NCBI GenBank assembly: GCA_022360175.1
Contig: JAKSDI010000222.1
Coordinates: forward strand, 1 to 49,254
Origin: Chitinophagales bacterium
GTDB taxonomy: Bacteria; Bacteroidota; Bacteroidia; Chitinophagales; Saprospiraceae
DNA: 49,254 nucleotides
Reading direction: 5' to 3'
Below are positions 32,384-41,291 of this stretch, one piece after another. The notes beneath the pieces were generated by a model. That model searched no databases. It had not been told where the DNA came from and saw only the letters and a list, made by a program, of their open reading frames with translations. The first letter of the stretch is position 1, and each line of letters begins with the position of its first letter. The translations under genes and the position numbers were made by a program.

Positions 32384-33505
32384 ATGAAACATATCTTTTC
32401 CGTACTATTATTTTTTGTTGTGTTTGTGAGTGCCAAAGGCCAGGATGTTGTGTCAGGAGATGCTAATAATAATGGTATCGTAGATCATTTTGATATACTG
32501 AATATTGGTTATGCATTTGGTACGGTAGGGCCCGCTCTTATGGAACATGGTGAGGATGGGGTATTTGAAATTGCTGTCTTTTGGGAAGAATATTTTCCAG
32601 ATGGCCTGAATTATGCGTTTGCAGATACGAATGGAGATGGATTGGTAGACTGGCTGGATTTTATATCCGTATTTACCTATTATGGTGAGGAGCATATGCC
32701 TGTACAACCAGTAGGCTCAGATGATGGGATACCTGGAGTAGATATACCATTATATTTCGGAGCACCTCAGGGAGGCTTGCCGCTTACTGCTGGTTCGCAA
32801 ATATCCGTTCCTGTTTACTTAGGCACAGCAGATATCCCGGTATCTGAATTACATGGATTGGCACTTACACTAGAATTCAACAGTGATTTCTGTGCATCCG
32901 TAGATTTTGAATTTGATGATAGCTGGCTGAAACTAAATAGCGCTTTCCTGTTTGAAGCCCCTCAGGTCATTAATGAAGATGGATCAGAAGGCATTGGAAA
33001 AATGGATTTGGCAATGACCCATTTTGGACCAGATTCGACTTCCAGTGGTTACGGACAGATTGGCACTATGAACATTATTATAGAGGACGTGCTGGTGGGA
33101 CTCCTTCCGGTAAAAGATAGCATAGATGTTCTATTTAGCGTAAAGGAAGTGCTATTATTGAATGGAGATCCATTAGCTGTCCCAGTTGTAAAAGACACTT
33201 TAGAAGTTATGGTATATCATCCGGAAGCCCTGGTGGCTAATTCGGATGATATTCCCATGGAAACAGATGTACACATCTTTCCTAATCCCTCTTCTTCCTC
33301 TTATCGTATTTATTCGAATAAACCTATTGAAAAAATTGAAGTATATGGCCTACTTGGAAATCTGATTTCAGTCAGAGATTTAAATGGCAAAGAGACTTGC
33401 ATGCTGGATGCTACTTCTATGCAATTAAAACAGGGGACTTATATTCTGATTGTATACACAGGCGAAGAGATTATTAAAAAGAAGGTGGTGTATATGTCGG
33501 ATTAA
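32384..33505 (+). CDS. Dockerin-like, T9SS-secreted protein
   Basis: The 373-residue protein has a signal peptide (residues 1-19, ending SAKGQ). Residues about 24-105 contain two EF-hand-like calcium loops (DANNNGIVDHFDIL and ADTNGDGLVDWLDF), as in dockerin-type repeats. Residues about 115-275 are a beta-rich cohesin-like or adhesin-like domain. The last 80 residues are a T9SS sorting domain (VHIFPNPSSSSYRIY ... KQGTYILIVYTGEE). It is probably a surface protein. The next gene encodes a larger T9SS protein on the same strand 144 bp later. Confidence 0.82.
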   Translation: MKHIFSVLLFFVVFVSAKGQDVVSGDANNNGIVDHFDILNIGYAFGTVGPALMEHGEDGVFEIAVFWEEYFPDGLNYAFADTNGDGLVDWLDFISVFTYYGEEHMPVQPVGSDDGIPGVDIPLYFGAPQGGLPLTAGSQISVPVYLGTADIPVSELHGLALTLEFNSDFCASVDFEFDDSWLKLNSAFLFEAPQVINEDGSEGIGKMDLAMTHFGPDSTSSGYGQIGTMNIIIEDVLVGLLPVKDSIDVLFSVKEVLLLNGDPLAVPVVKDTLEVMVYHPEALVANSDDIPMETDVHIFPNPSSSSYRIYSNKPIEKIEVYGLLGNLISVRDLNGKETCMLDATSMQLKQGTYILIVYTGEEIIKKKVVYMSD

Positions 33506-33649
33506 AAATAGGAGGTCTGGAGGGTTTAAACGGTTACATTTTTAAGCTCTCTGAACCTTTTTGAACCCCAAAAAACCAATGCCCAGCATACGAGCTGCCA
33601 GGCATTGATAAAATGAAAATTCTTATTTCACATTACAAATATACAAACA

Positions 33650-36562
33650 ATGAAGCGAATTAGCCTTATTTTATTGGCGCTCTGTTGTCAGATCACATTT
33701 ATGATGGCAACTGAAGTTACCGTAAGTGGCACGATTTTCTTTGCTGAAGATTCGCAGCCCATCCCAGGTTATGAGGTTAGCCTGATGTTATTAGACCCCG
33801 TACCTGATGCTCAGACAGCAGCGACAAATGAAGACGGTGTCTTTGAATTTACACTAGACCTCGACTTTGCTGCCAATCCGGTTCATCAAGCAATAATTGA
33901 GTATTTTGACATGTGTACTGGCGAGGTGCATGCAATTGATATTCCAATTACTGAAGATGAAAATATTGACCTGACATTCATCGTTTGTGCGGGCATCAAC
34001 CCACCACCGCCACCGGCTGGCTGTGAGGCTTTCTTTGCATGGGAACAAACAAGTAGTGATCCCTATGAGATGAAATTTTATGATTTATCCTACAACAGTT
34101 TAGATGTAGCACCTGATAGCTGGCATTGGGATTTCGGTGATGGTAGTACTCCTAGCTCTGTTCAAAATCCAGTTCATACATATGCTGAAGAGGGAGATTA
34201 TGAAGTAACCCTTACTATTGTAGCTGATACCTGTACTAGCACAATTGTGATGCCAGTACATGTAATTGATTTTGATTTTTGCAATTGCGAATGGATATAC
34301 GATCCTATATGTGTAGTACTACCCGATGGAGAAATCATTCCTTTTATCAATGAGTGTGAGGCTATTTGCGCTGGCTTTGAAGATGCAGAAATGACTGACT
34401 GTGAAGGAGGTGGTCCTTGTGGCTGTCCGGAAATATTCTTCCCGGTATGTGTATTAACAGAAGCTGGTGATACTTTAAACTTTGATAATCCTTGCCTGGC
34501 AGAATGTGAAGGCTATGGCGAAGATAGCTACATTGACTGTGGAGGTGATGGCCCTTGCGGATGTGACCTGGAGTTTGATCCAGTATGTGTAGTTACTGAA
34601 GAAGGTATCATCGAATTTTTCCCTAATCCTTGTACGGCAGAATGTGCCGGTTATGGACCAGATACTTATACTGACTGTGAAGGTTTCAACTGTTTCGCAG
34701 CATTTGATTATTATGTACTAGATGACGGATTTACGGTTGAATTTATGGATGTATCAGGTACTTTTTCTACTCCAGCAGTAGAATGGTCCTGGGATATGGG
34801 TGATGGTACTACTTACAATGAACCACATGTTATTCATACCTATGCTGAAGAAGGAAATTATATAGTAACACTTACAATAGTTACAGAGGATGGTTGTACT
34901 TCAACCTACTCTCAAAACATATGTATAGGAGAAGATTGCATTGGCAATTGTGATTGTGATGACGAATTTGATCCAGTATGCGTACTTACAGATGAAGGAG
35001 TAATCATCACTTTGCCAAATCCATGTTTCGCACTTTGCCTTGGTTTCCCGGAAGATACCTGGGTTGAATGTGAAGATGATTGTGAGTGCGATGATATCTT
35101 TGATCCTGTATGTGTATTGACACAATGGGGAGATATAGAATGGTTTGTAAATGCATGTGAAGCCGAATGCGCTGGTTATGGAGAAGAAGATTTCACAGAA
35201 TGTGATGGTGCTTGTCCATGTCCTGATTACTACGATCCAGTATGTGTTGTGACAGAAGCTGGAGATACCTTACAATTTGACAATCCATGTTTTGCAGAGT
35301 GTGATGGTTATGGCCCGGATCAGTATTTCCCATGTGGTATTATCGACCCATGCGATTGTTATGAGATTTTTGACCCTGTTTGTGTAGAATTGCCAGATGG
35401 AACTACGATTCTGTTTGCTAATGATTGCTTCGCTATGTGTGAAGGATACACAGAAGCAGACTTTGTAGAATGTGAAGACTGGGGCTTTGACGATTGTGTA
35501 GCTAGCTTCTATTATGAATTCAATGAAATAGGAGAGGCACACTTCATTGATGCATCCTATGCATTAGAAGGTACTATCGTGAGTTGGGAATGGGACTTTG
35601 GCGATGGTAATACCAGCACAGAACAAAACCCTGTACATCAGTATGCAGAAGGCGGTATTTATGATATTACCCTGACCATCACTACTGATGAAGGTTGTGT
35701 AAGTACAATGGTTGAGCATATTTGCATTGCTGATGGAGGTATATTCGACGGGCCTGATTGCCAGGCAATGTTCTTCTTTGAGCAATCTACAGATATTCCT
35801 TATACATTCCAGTTTACTGACTTCTCCTGGGGCGAAGCTGATAGCTGGTCGTGGGATTTTGGTGATGGTAACTCAAGCACAGAACAAAACCCTGTACATA
35901 CCTTCCAGGAAGAAGGAGTATATCTTGTTACCCTGACGATTACAGCAGGTGACTGTCAGAGCAGCATGCCAATGTTAGTATTTACAGATGACAACATCTG
36001 GTATCCTAATGAATGTATGGCATTGTTCTTGCCATTAATTGATCCAAATGCCAATGAAGTATTCTTCCTGAATTTGTCTTCTCCGGATGCAGTAAGTTAT
36101 GCATGGGATTTCGGTGACGGTACTACAAGTACTGATCCAGTAGCTACACATACTTATGCAGAAGATGGTACTTATGAAGTGACCTTAACCATCACTACTG
36201 CTGATGGTTGTGAGAATACATACTCAGTGAGCCTGAATATGGAATCAAATGGATTCACAGGCAATCCAACATATCTGTTATTGAATGATACAGAAGCTGA
36301 ACTACCATCGCTAAACCGTATTAATATATTCCCGAATCCTGCTACCAGTATCCTTAATGTAGATATGGAAATAGCAAAGGCTGGTGAGTATCAATTACAA
36401 CTAATTGGGTTGGATGGTAAAATACATCAGCTGCAGGCTCATGAATTAGCGATTGGTAAGCATAATATTTCGCTTGCGGTATCTAATCTGGCTTCAGGAA
36501 TGTATCTATTGCGTATTCAATCTACAAATGGTGTGCAAAGCCTAAAAGTAGTGATCCAATAA
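33650..36562 (+). CDS. T9SS-secreted multidomain PKD / Kazal-like protein
   Basis: The 970-residue protein has a signal peptide (1-20) and a carboxypeptidase-regulatory-like domain (about 22-113). Five PKD domains (about 125-206, 347-427, 615-692, 703-780, 788-864) each carry a W.WD[FM]GDG motif. Between them are seven six-cysteine modules of about 41 residues (211-251, 257-297, 303-343, 434-474, 478-518, 522-562, 568-608) with the pattern CxC...[YF].P[VI]CV...N.C.A.C.G...C, like Kazal protease-inhibitor domains. The T9SS sorting domain is about 890-970. The layout is PKD, K1-3, PKD, K4-7, PKD x3. It may be a surface adhesin with anti-protease modules; the inhibitory activity is inference. 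Confidence 0.85.
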   Translation: MKRISLILLALCCQITFMMATEVTVSGTIFFAEDSQPIPGYEVSLMLLDPVPDAQTAATNEDGVFEFTLDLDFAANPVHQAIIEYFDMCTGEVHAIDIPITEDENIDLTFIVCAGINPPPPPAGCEAFFAWEQTSSDPYEMKFYDLSYNSLDVAPDSWHWDFGDGSTPSSVQNPVHTYAEEGDYEVTLTIVADTCTSTIVMPVHVIDFDFCNCEWIYDPICVVLPDGEIIPFINECEAICAGFEDAEMTDCEGGGPCGCPEIFFPVCVLTEAGDTLNFDNPCLAECEGYGEDSYIDCGGDGPCGCDLEFDPVCVVTEEGIIEFFPNPCTAECAGYGPDTYTDCEGFNCFAAFDYYVLDDGFTVEFMDVSGTFSTPAVEWSWDMGDGTTYNEPHVIHTYAEEGNYIVTLTIVTEDGCTSTYSQNICIGEDCIGNCDCDDEFDPVCVLTDEGVIITLPNPCFALCLGFPEDTWVECEDDCECDDIFDPVCVLTQWGDIEWFVNACEAECAGYGEEDFTECDGACPCPDYYDPVCVVTEAGDTLQFDNPCFAECDGYGPDQYFPCGIIDPCDCYEIFDPVCVELPDGTTILFANDCFAMCEGYTEADFVECEDWGFDDCVASFYYEFNEIGEAHFIDASYALEGTIVSWEWDFGDGNTSTEQNPVHQYAEGGIYDITLTITTDEGCVSTMVEHICIADGGIFDGPDCQAMFFFEQSTDIPYTFQFTDFSWGEADSWSWDFGDGNSSTEQNPVHTFQEEGVYLVTLTITAGDCQSSMPMLVFTDDNIWYPNECMALFLPLIDPNANEVFFLNLSSPDAVSYAWDFGDGTTSTDPVATHTYAEDGTYEVTLTITTADGCENTYSVSLNMESNGFTGNPTYLLLNDTEAELPSLNRINIFPNPATSILNVDMEIAKAGEYQLQLIGLDGKIHQLQAHELAIGKHNISLAVSNLASGMYLLRIQSTNGVQSLKVVIQ

Positions 36563-36639
36563 TGTGCCTAAAAGTAGTTAAATCGTAGAGTTTTTGGTGC
36601 GGGTTGATCCTTCACCTCAAAGTTGTAAGCATTTGTACT

Positions 36640-36672
36640 GGGCGAGTTCCTTAGGGAATTCGCCCTTTTTTA
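36640..36672 (+). terminator. Rho-independent terminator
   Basis: GGGCGAGTTCC pairs with GGAATTCGCCC (one mismatch) over TTAG, followed directly by TTTTTT. It ends the PKD/Kazal gene. Confidence 0.85.
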
Positions 36673-36876
36673 TTTAACAAGGAAATATCCATAACGCCTT
36701 TGCTATCCATCATCTAAGCTTTCCTACACCTTTTTTAGAGCGTGGCACACATCACTTCATGTCCCTTTAACTATATCACCCTTTGATTCTCTATCCATAA
36801 AACGGAAACACCCGATACTCCATATTTAAAACCTTATAAACTTTCTCTAAACTATTCTAAACCACATCACCTTTTA

Positions 36877-36909
36877 CCCGACATAACTGATAAGCGTAGT
36901 TAGAACATC
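36877..36909. repeat. Dispersed intergenic motif, copy 2
   Basis: The sequence starts CCCGACATAACTGATAAGCG and continues TAGTTAGAACATC. It matches copies at 5588-5619 and 43885-43917. It is preceded by CACCTTTTA, and copy 3 is preceded by CACCCTTTG. Confidence 0.7.
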
Positions 36910-37061
36910 TCTACTCACCTCTTACCAACTCACCTCTCACTTCTCACCACATAAGCACATCTCCATCGACTTTCCATCCTGGAATATCGAAAATATAGTT
37001 TCGTTTTAGTTCAATTTCTATTATTTTGTGGCTGTAACATAATTAAAAGACGTAAACGAGC

Positions 37062-37613
37062 ATGCAAAAAGATATCAAAGCTTTTTTTGGAGACCATCAT
37101 GGGCTGGACGAAAGAAGTTTGAATTCACTAACCAAAGCACTAGAGAAACACAATCTACCTGGATTTGATTATATCGAATTTAAGCAGGCATTAGGACGAC
37201 TGTTGGAGTTGGATATGGATGAGGCAACTGCCTTTAAATCTGCTTATGCTACAGCTTCTACAATGGGGCTTACCAAGGAAAAACTATTAAAAACGACAGC
37301 ACATTATAAGAGTGTATTGCTCAAGGAAAAGCAGCAGTTTGACCAGGCTTTAAAGAAGCAAATGGAGCAGCGCGTTAATTCCAAAATGTCGGAAGTAGCT
37401 AAGCTGAAAAAACAAATCGAGGAGTACAAGCAGAAAATTCAGGAATTAGAACAAAAAATTGCTAAATCTCAGGAAACTATTGACCATGCTGATGAGCACA
37501 TCCAGGCTGCTAAAGAAAAGTTAAGTGGTACTCAGGAAGCTTTTGAGCATACTTTACAAAGCATCGTTAATCAAATAGATAAAGATATTGAGAATATCAA
37601 TCTCTATTTGTAG
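37062..37613 (+). CDS. Coiled-coil protein, partner of the downstream PspA-like gene
   Basis: The 183-residue soluble protein has a compact helical N-terminus (residues 1-75, including FDYIEFKQALGRLLELDMDEATAFKSAYATA) followed by a long continuous coiled coil (about 85-165) rich in Lys/Glu/Gln. No signal or membrane helix is seen. It lies 40 bp upstream of the membrane-anchored coiled-coil gene on the same strand, so the two probably work together. I do not recognise a named family. Confidence 0.75.
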   Translation: MQKDIKAFFGDHHGLDERSLNSLTKALEKHNLPGFDYIEFKQALGRLLELDMDEATAFKSAYATASTMGLTKEKLLKTTAHYKSVLLKEKQQFDQALKKQMEQRVNSKMSEVAKLKKQIEEYKQKIQELEQKIAKSQETIDHADEHIQAAKEKLSGTQEAFEHTLQSIVNQIDKDIENINLYL

Positions 37614-37653
37614 TGTTTAATTATTTATCAAACGAAAAATACCATATTGAATT

Positions 37654-38682
37654 ATGGCTGATATACATCCTATAGATAATTCAGAATTTAAGAAAAAATC
37701 CTTTTGGAAACGCCCAGAAGGAATGACAGGAGCTATATTCCTGGCAGCTTTAATAGGCGGTGGTGCCTACTTAATAGCTACCAATATGGCATTTATTATA
37801 GGCCTGATACAGAATACATTATACCTGGGGATTTTACTTGCCGTTTTGGCTGCTATTGTTTACATGGTGCTTGATCCGCGTATGCGTAATCTGGTTTGGT
37901 ATGGCTATAAGAGCGTCATGCGCTGGGTGACGGGAATATTCGTTCAGCTAGATCCTATAGGCATTTTAAAAAGCTATGTAGAAGATCTACAGAAAAACCT
38001 GGTAAAAATGCGTAAACAAATTGGCGTGTTAAAAGGCCAAATGCGCAAGCTTCAAACTTTGATGGAAGAAAACGAACGGACCATCAATGAACAAATGAAA
38101 CTGGCCAGCGCTGCCAAGCAGAAAGGGATGGACAATCAGGTGATGCTTTCAACACGTAAAGCCGCCCGTTTGAAAGATAGTAATGAAAAGTATAGTGCAT
38201 TACACAACAAGATGCAGGTAATGTACCGCATTCTTACCAAAATGCATTCCAACTCAGAGATACTGCTGGAAGATACCAAAGACCAGGTGGCTCTTAAGGA
38301 ACAAGAGCGCAAAGCGATTCGTACTTCTCACTCTGCTATGAAATCAGCTATGAGTGTGATCTCCGGCGATCCTGATAAGCGCGCCATGTTTGATGCTGCT
38401 ATGGAATCTATTGCTGATGATGTAGCCAATAAGGTAGGCGAAATGGAACGCTTCATGGAAATGTCTGCCAATCTAATGAATTCTATCGATCTACAGCAAG
38501 GTGTATTTGAAGACGAAGGTTTGCAAATGTTGGAGAAATGGGAAAAGGAAAGCACTCTTATGTTAATGGAGGGTGGCCAGTCTTCTAATGATACTCTTGA
38601 CCTGAATACTCCTGTACGACGGGCTGAAAAGCGTACACAAGGCAGAGGAGGAGATAATTCTTACGAGAATTTCTTTGAATAA
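37654..38682 (+). CDS. Membrane-anchored PspA/ESCRT-III-like coiled-coil protein
   Basis: The 342-residue protein has two membrane helices (about residues 24-44 and 55-73), a short amphipathic basic segment (about 77-98), then DPIGILKSYVEDLQ at about 100-113 and a long helical hairpin to about residue 310. The segment order (DP.. then L..Y..dL, a long helix, an alanine-rich AAKQKG-x-A/L..RK.A. turn and a second helix) resembles PspA/IM30 proteins, which remodel membranes, but PspA itself has no membrane helices. The C-terminus is polar and ends NSYENFFE. Cotranscribed with the upstream coiled-coil gene. The relation to PspA is inference from pattern only. Confidence 0.65.
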   Translation: MADIHPIDNSEFKKKSFWKRPEGMTGAIFLAALIGGGAYLIATNMAFIIGLIQNTLYLGILLAVLAAIVYMVLDPRMRNLVWYGYKSVMRWVTGIFVQLDPIGILKSYVEDLQKNLVKMRKQIGVLKGQMRKLQTLMEENERTINEQMKLASAAKQKGMDNQVMLSTRKAARLKDSNEKYSALHNKMQVMYRILTKMHSNSEILLEDTKDQVALKEQERKAIRTSHSAMKSAMSVISGDPDKRAMFDAAMESIADDVANKVGEMERFMEMSANLMNSIDLQQGVFEDEGLQMLEKWEKESTLMLMEGGQSSNDTLDLNTPVRRAEKRTQGRGGDNSYENFFE

Positions 38683-38752
38683 AGAATCTCGAGAATTAGA
38701 ATTAGTGTAGAAAAATTCAATGCAACTTATACATTTGATAGTTGCTATATCA

Positions 38753-38792
38753 TATCCGCTTACAGGCAATTATAGTTGTTTGTAGGCGGATA
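38753..38792 (+). terminator. Stem-loop after the PspA-like gene
   Basis: TATCCGCTTACA pairs with TGTAGGCGGATA (11 of 12) over a 16-nt loop, followed by AATATTTTT. A plausible terminator. Confidence 0.5.
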
Positions 38793-38820
38793 AATATTTT
38801 TAGGAAGGAGGTAAGTATCG

Positions 38821-38860
38821 AGACAAATTGAATCACATATTATATTGATTCAATTTGTCT
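38821..38860. repeat. 15-bp perfect inverted repeat upstream of serine hydrolase
   Basis: AGACAAATTGAATCA (38821-38835) is exactly complementary to 38846-38860 around a 10-nt loop. It lies 25 bp before the start codon at 38886. It could be a terminator of the upstream operon or a 5' leader hairpin or operator. Confidence 0.7.
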
Positions 38861-38885
38861 TGACACTTAGATAAAATCAAAAAAA

Positions 38886-40016
38886 ATGATGAGGTTAGGA
38901 ATATTTTTATTGGTGGGAATTTTGGTTGTAGGATGCTACAATAGTACAAAGAATTCTTCTGAAAAAAAGGTAGATGATATACAGCTTGCCATTGAAAAAA
39001 ATGCAGACTCTCTGCTTCAAGATCCTAAGATAAGTGCTATTTCAATTGGTATTTATAAAGATGGAAACACACACATCGGACATTTTGGAGAGTTAGATAA
39101 GGGCAATAAAAACAGCCCTACTAATTCAACTATTTACGAAATAGCTTCTGTCAGTAAATCTTTTACGGGAACATTGGTCGCTCAGGCGGTTCTGGATAAT
39201 AAGTTAAGTTTAGAAGATGATATTCGGAAGTATCTTGAAGGAGACTTTTCGAATCTGGAATATGAAAGCCATCCAATAACAATAAAACATCTTATTACTC
39301 ATACTGCAGGATTGCCAAGGTTTCTGCCAACAGAGATAAATGGCCTCTTTAGCAATATAGATGAAAATCTGCCATTCAGAATTTACAATATTGAAAAAGA
39401 ATACAGTAAACAAGCCTTCCTTGAAGATTTACAATCTGTAAATATTGATGTAATGCCAGGGACAAGCTATTCCTATTCTAATGCAGATACAGAATTAGTG
39501 GCTCATATATTAGAGAATGCTTATGGATTGACATATGAGCAATTATTGCAGCAATATATTTTTGAAATAGCTGGGATGGGAGATACAAAAGTTCATCTGT
39601 CAAATGAAGATATAAACAGATTAGCAAATGGATATGGAGAAACTAATAAGCAAGTTCCACACTTCGCAAATACTCTATGGGGAGCTGGTAGTGGGTTGAA
39701 ATCTACTACTGTTGATTTGCTGAACTATATAGCGTTCCAGCTTGAAAATAAAAGCCAGGCGGTAGAAGAATCCCATAAATTACTTTATTCAGATGGCGAT
39801 GTACAAATGGGATACTTATGGCCAATTCTTGAAGATGCTGATGATGGAGTTTATTACAGTATTCATGGTGGAGCATTTGGTACACAGAATTTTTTGTTAA
39901 TTCTTCCAAAGCATAATTTGGGAATATCTATAATTACTAATCAAAGTGGGCCTGAAACTCAGGGTAAACTGTTGAATACATTAAATAATCTATTGATTGA
40001 TATAAAGAGCATATAA
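38886..40016 (+). CDS. Beta-lactamase-fold serine hydrolase lipoprotein
   Basis: The 376-residue class C/penicillin-binding-like hydrolase has a lipoprotein signal (FLLVGILVVGC, Cys at residue 18), so it is likely lipid-anchored. The catalytic motifs are SVSK (SxxK) within EIASVSKSFTGTL, YSN (Y-x-N) within YSYSNADTELV, and HGGAFG near the C-terminus, replacing the KTG triad. Such proteins include D-aminopeptidases, esterases and PBP-like enzymes. Antibiotic hydrolysis should not be assumed. Transcribed alone on the plus strand. Confidence 0.87.
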   Translation: MMRLGIFLLVGILVVGCYNSTKNSSEKKVDDIQLAIEKNADSLLQDPKISAISIGIYKDGNTHIGHFGELDKGNKNSPTNSTIYEIASVSKSFTGTLVAQAVLDNKLSLEDDIRKYLEGDFSNLEYESHPITIKHLITHTAGLPRFLPTEINGLFSNIDENLPFRIYNIEKEYSKQAFLEDLQSVNIDVMPGTSYSYSNADTELVAHILENAYGLTYEQLLQQYIFEIAGMGDTKVHLSNEDINRLANGYGETNKQVPHFANTLWGAGSGLKSTTVDLLNYIAFQLENKSQAVEESHKLLYSDGDVQMGYLWPILEDADDGVYYSIHGGAFGTQNFLLILPKHNLGISIITNQSGPETQGKLLNTLNNLLIDIKSI

Positions 40017-40164
40017 GATTTATAAAATCCGAAATAAGAAAAGTAATGTATTTATTATAAGAAGTATAGATGATAAAATACCTAATCGGAATAATGAATA
40101 GAACAGCCAGATATAGTGCTGAATCCTGAAAACCTGGATGAAAGTCCATTAAACTAATAGAAAT

Positions 40165-40623
40165 ATGACAACAGTAAACGTTTATTTAACCTTTGATGGT
40201 GATTGTCGACAAGCTTTTGAATTCTACCAATCTGTGTTTGGCGGAGCATTTTCCTATGTAGGAACATTTGGTGAAATGCCTCCGCAAGAAGGCATGCCTC
40301 CTATTTCAGAGGAAATGAAAAATCGAATCATGCACATTAGCCTCCCGATTAGCAAAGAAACAGTACTAATGGGAAGTGATGCTGGTGGAGAATGGGCTCC
40401 AAATCTGAGAATCGGAAATAATTTTTCCATCTCCGTCAATACAAATGCTATTGAAAAAGCAGACAAAATATTTAATGCACTGGCTGAAGGCGGTACGATT
40501 ACCATGCCACTTGCCAAAACCTTTTGGGAAGCCTACTTTGGAATGCTCACTGATAAATTTGGAATCAATTGGATGATAAATTGTGATTTGGCATCTCATA
40601 AGAAGTTCGAAGAAGAAAAGTAA
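40165..40623 (+). CDS. VOC superfamily PhnB-like protein
   Basis: The 152-residue glyoxalase-fold protein begins MTTVNVYLTFDGDCRQAFEFYQSVFGG, the typical PhnB/YjdN start, and ends with WGxx-like FWEAYFGMLTDKFGINWMIN. Members of this group resemble 3-demethylubiquinone methyltransferase-like VOC proteins, most without known reaction. It is followed 85 bp later by a reductase gene on the same strand. Confidence 0.85.
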   Translation: MTTVNVYLTFDGDCRQAFEFYQSVFGGAFSYVGTFGEMPPQEGMPPISEEMKNRIMHISLPISKETVLMGSDAGGEWAPNLRIGNNFSISVNTNAIEKADKIFNALAEGGTITMPLAKTFWEAYFGMLTDKFGINWMINCDLASHKKFEEEK

Positions 40624-40708
40624 AACATATCAGTTTTAATTGCCTGATTTTGAAATAATTGGACAAAGGTTTCCATTATTCTGATAAATACTACAAGAAT
40701 ATATAAAC

Positions 40709-41251
40709 ATGCAAGACAAGAAAAACAGTGTATTCATTGCAACGAGTATAGACGGTTTTATTGCAGATAAAAACGGTGGTATTGAATGGTTGAACATGAT
40801 CCCCAATCCTGAGCATATAGATGCAGGTTATGCTGCATTTACTAAAAGGATAGATGCCTTGGTTATGGGGCGTGTGACCTTTGAAACAGTTTGCGGATTT
40901 GATATTGACTGGCCCTATAATAAACCGGTTTATGTTTTGAGTAATTCTTTAAAGGAAGTACCAGAAAACTATCAGGATAAAGTAGAATTGGTAAATGGAA
41001 GTTTAACCGATGTGCTGGATCACATACATACAAATGGACATTTCCGCCTTTATATTGATGGAGGTACGACCATACAAAATTTTTTGAAGGAAGACTTGAT
41101 TGATGAGATAGTCTTAACAACTATTCCTATACTGCTAGGGGAGGGGTACCCACTATTTGCATCTCTTTCAAAAGCATTGAAATTTGAACTTGTCGAGACA
41201 AAGGTATTTTTAAATCAGTTGGTCCAGCGTCACTATATACGTATAAGGTAG
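40709..41251 (+). CDS. Dihydrofolate reductase / RibD C-terminal-like reductase
   Basis: The 180-residue protein has NSVFIATSIDGFIADKNGGIEWL at the N-terminus, ALVMGRVTFETV in the middle and LYIDGGTTIQNFL followed by LTTIPILLGEGYPLF. These are the hallmark segments of the RibD_C (YyaP/YwjB) DHFR-like group. It probably uses NADPH; the substrate is unknown. The length is complete for the family. It lies directly upstream of an AraC-family regulator gene (40 bp). Confidence 0.85.
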   Translation: MQDKKNSVFIATSIDGFIADKNGGIEWLNMIPNPEHIDAGYAAFTKRIDALVMGRVTFETVCGFDIDWPYNKPVYVLSNSLKEVPENYQDKVELVNGSLTDVLDHIHTNGHFRLYIDGGTTIQNFLKEDLIDEIVLTTIPILLGEGYPLFASLSKALKFELVETKVFLNQLVQRHYIRIR

Positions 41252-41291
41252 TTATGATATAGCGTATTTTTCTTATCTCTTTCGGAAGAAA

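Larger units (their letters stand above)
36563..37061. other. Gene-free intergenic region
   Basis: It contains the terminator at 36640-36671, a dispersed motif copy at 36877-36909, and a pyrimidine-rich run (about 36905-36960) of CACCTCTTACC-type units resembling the decayed tracts near 5.6 kb. No ORF is supported. Confidence 0.65.
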
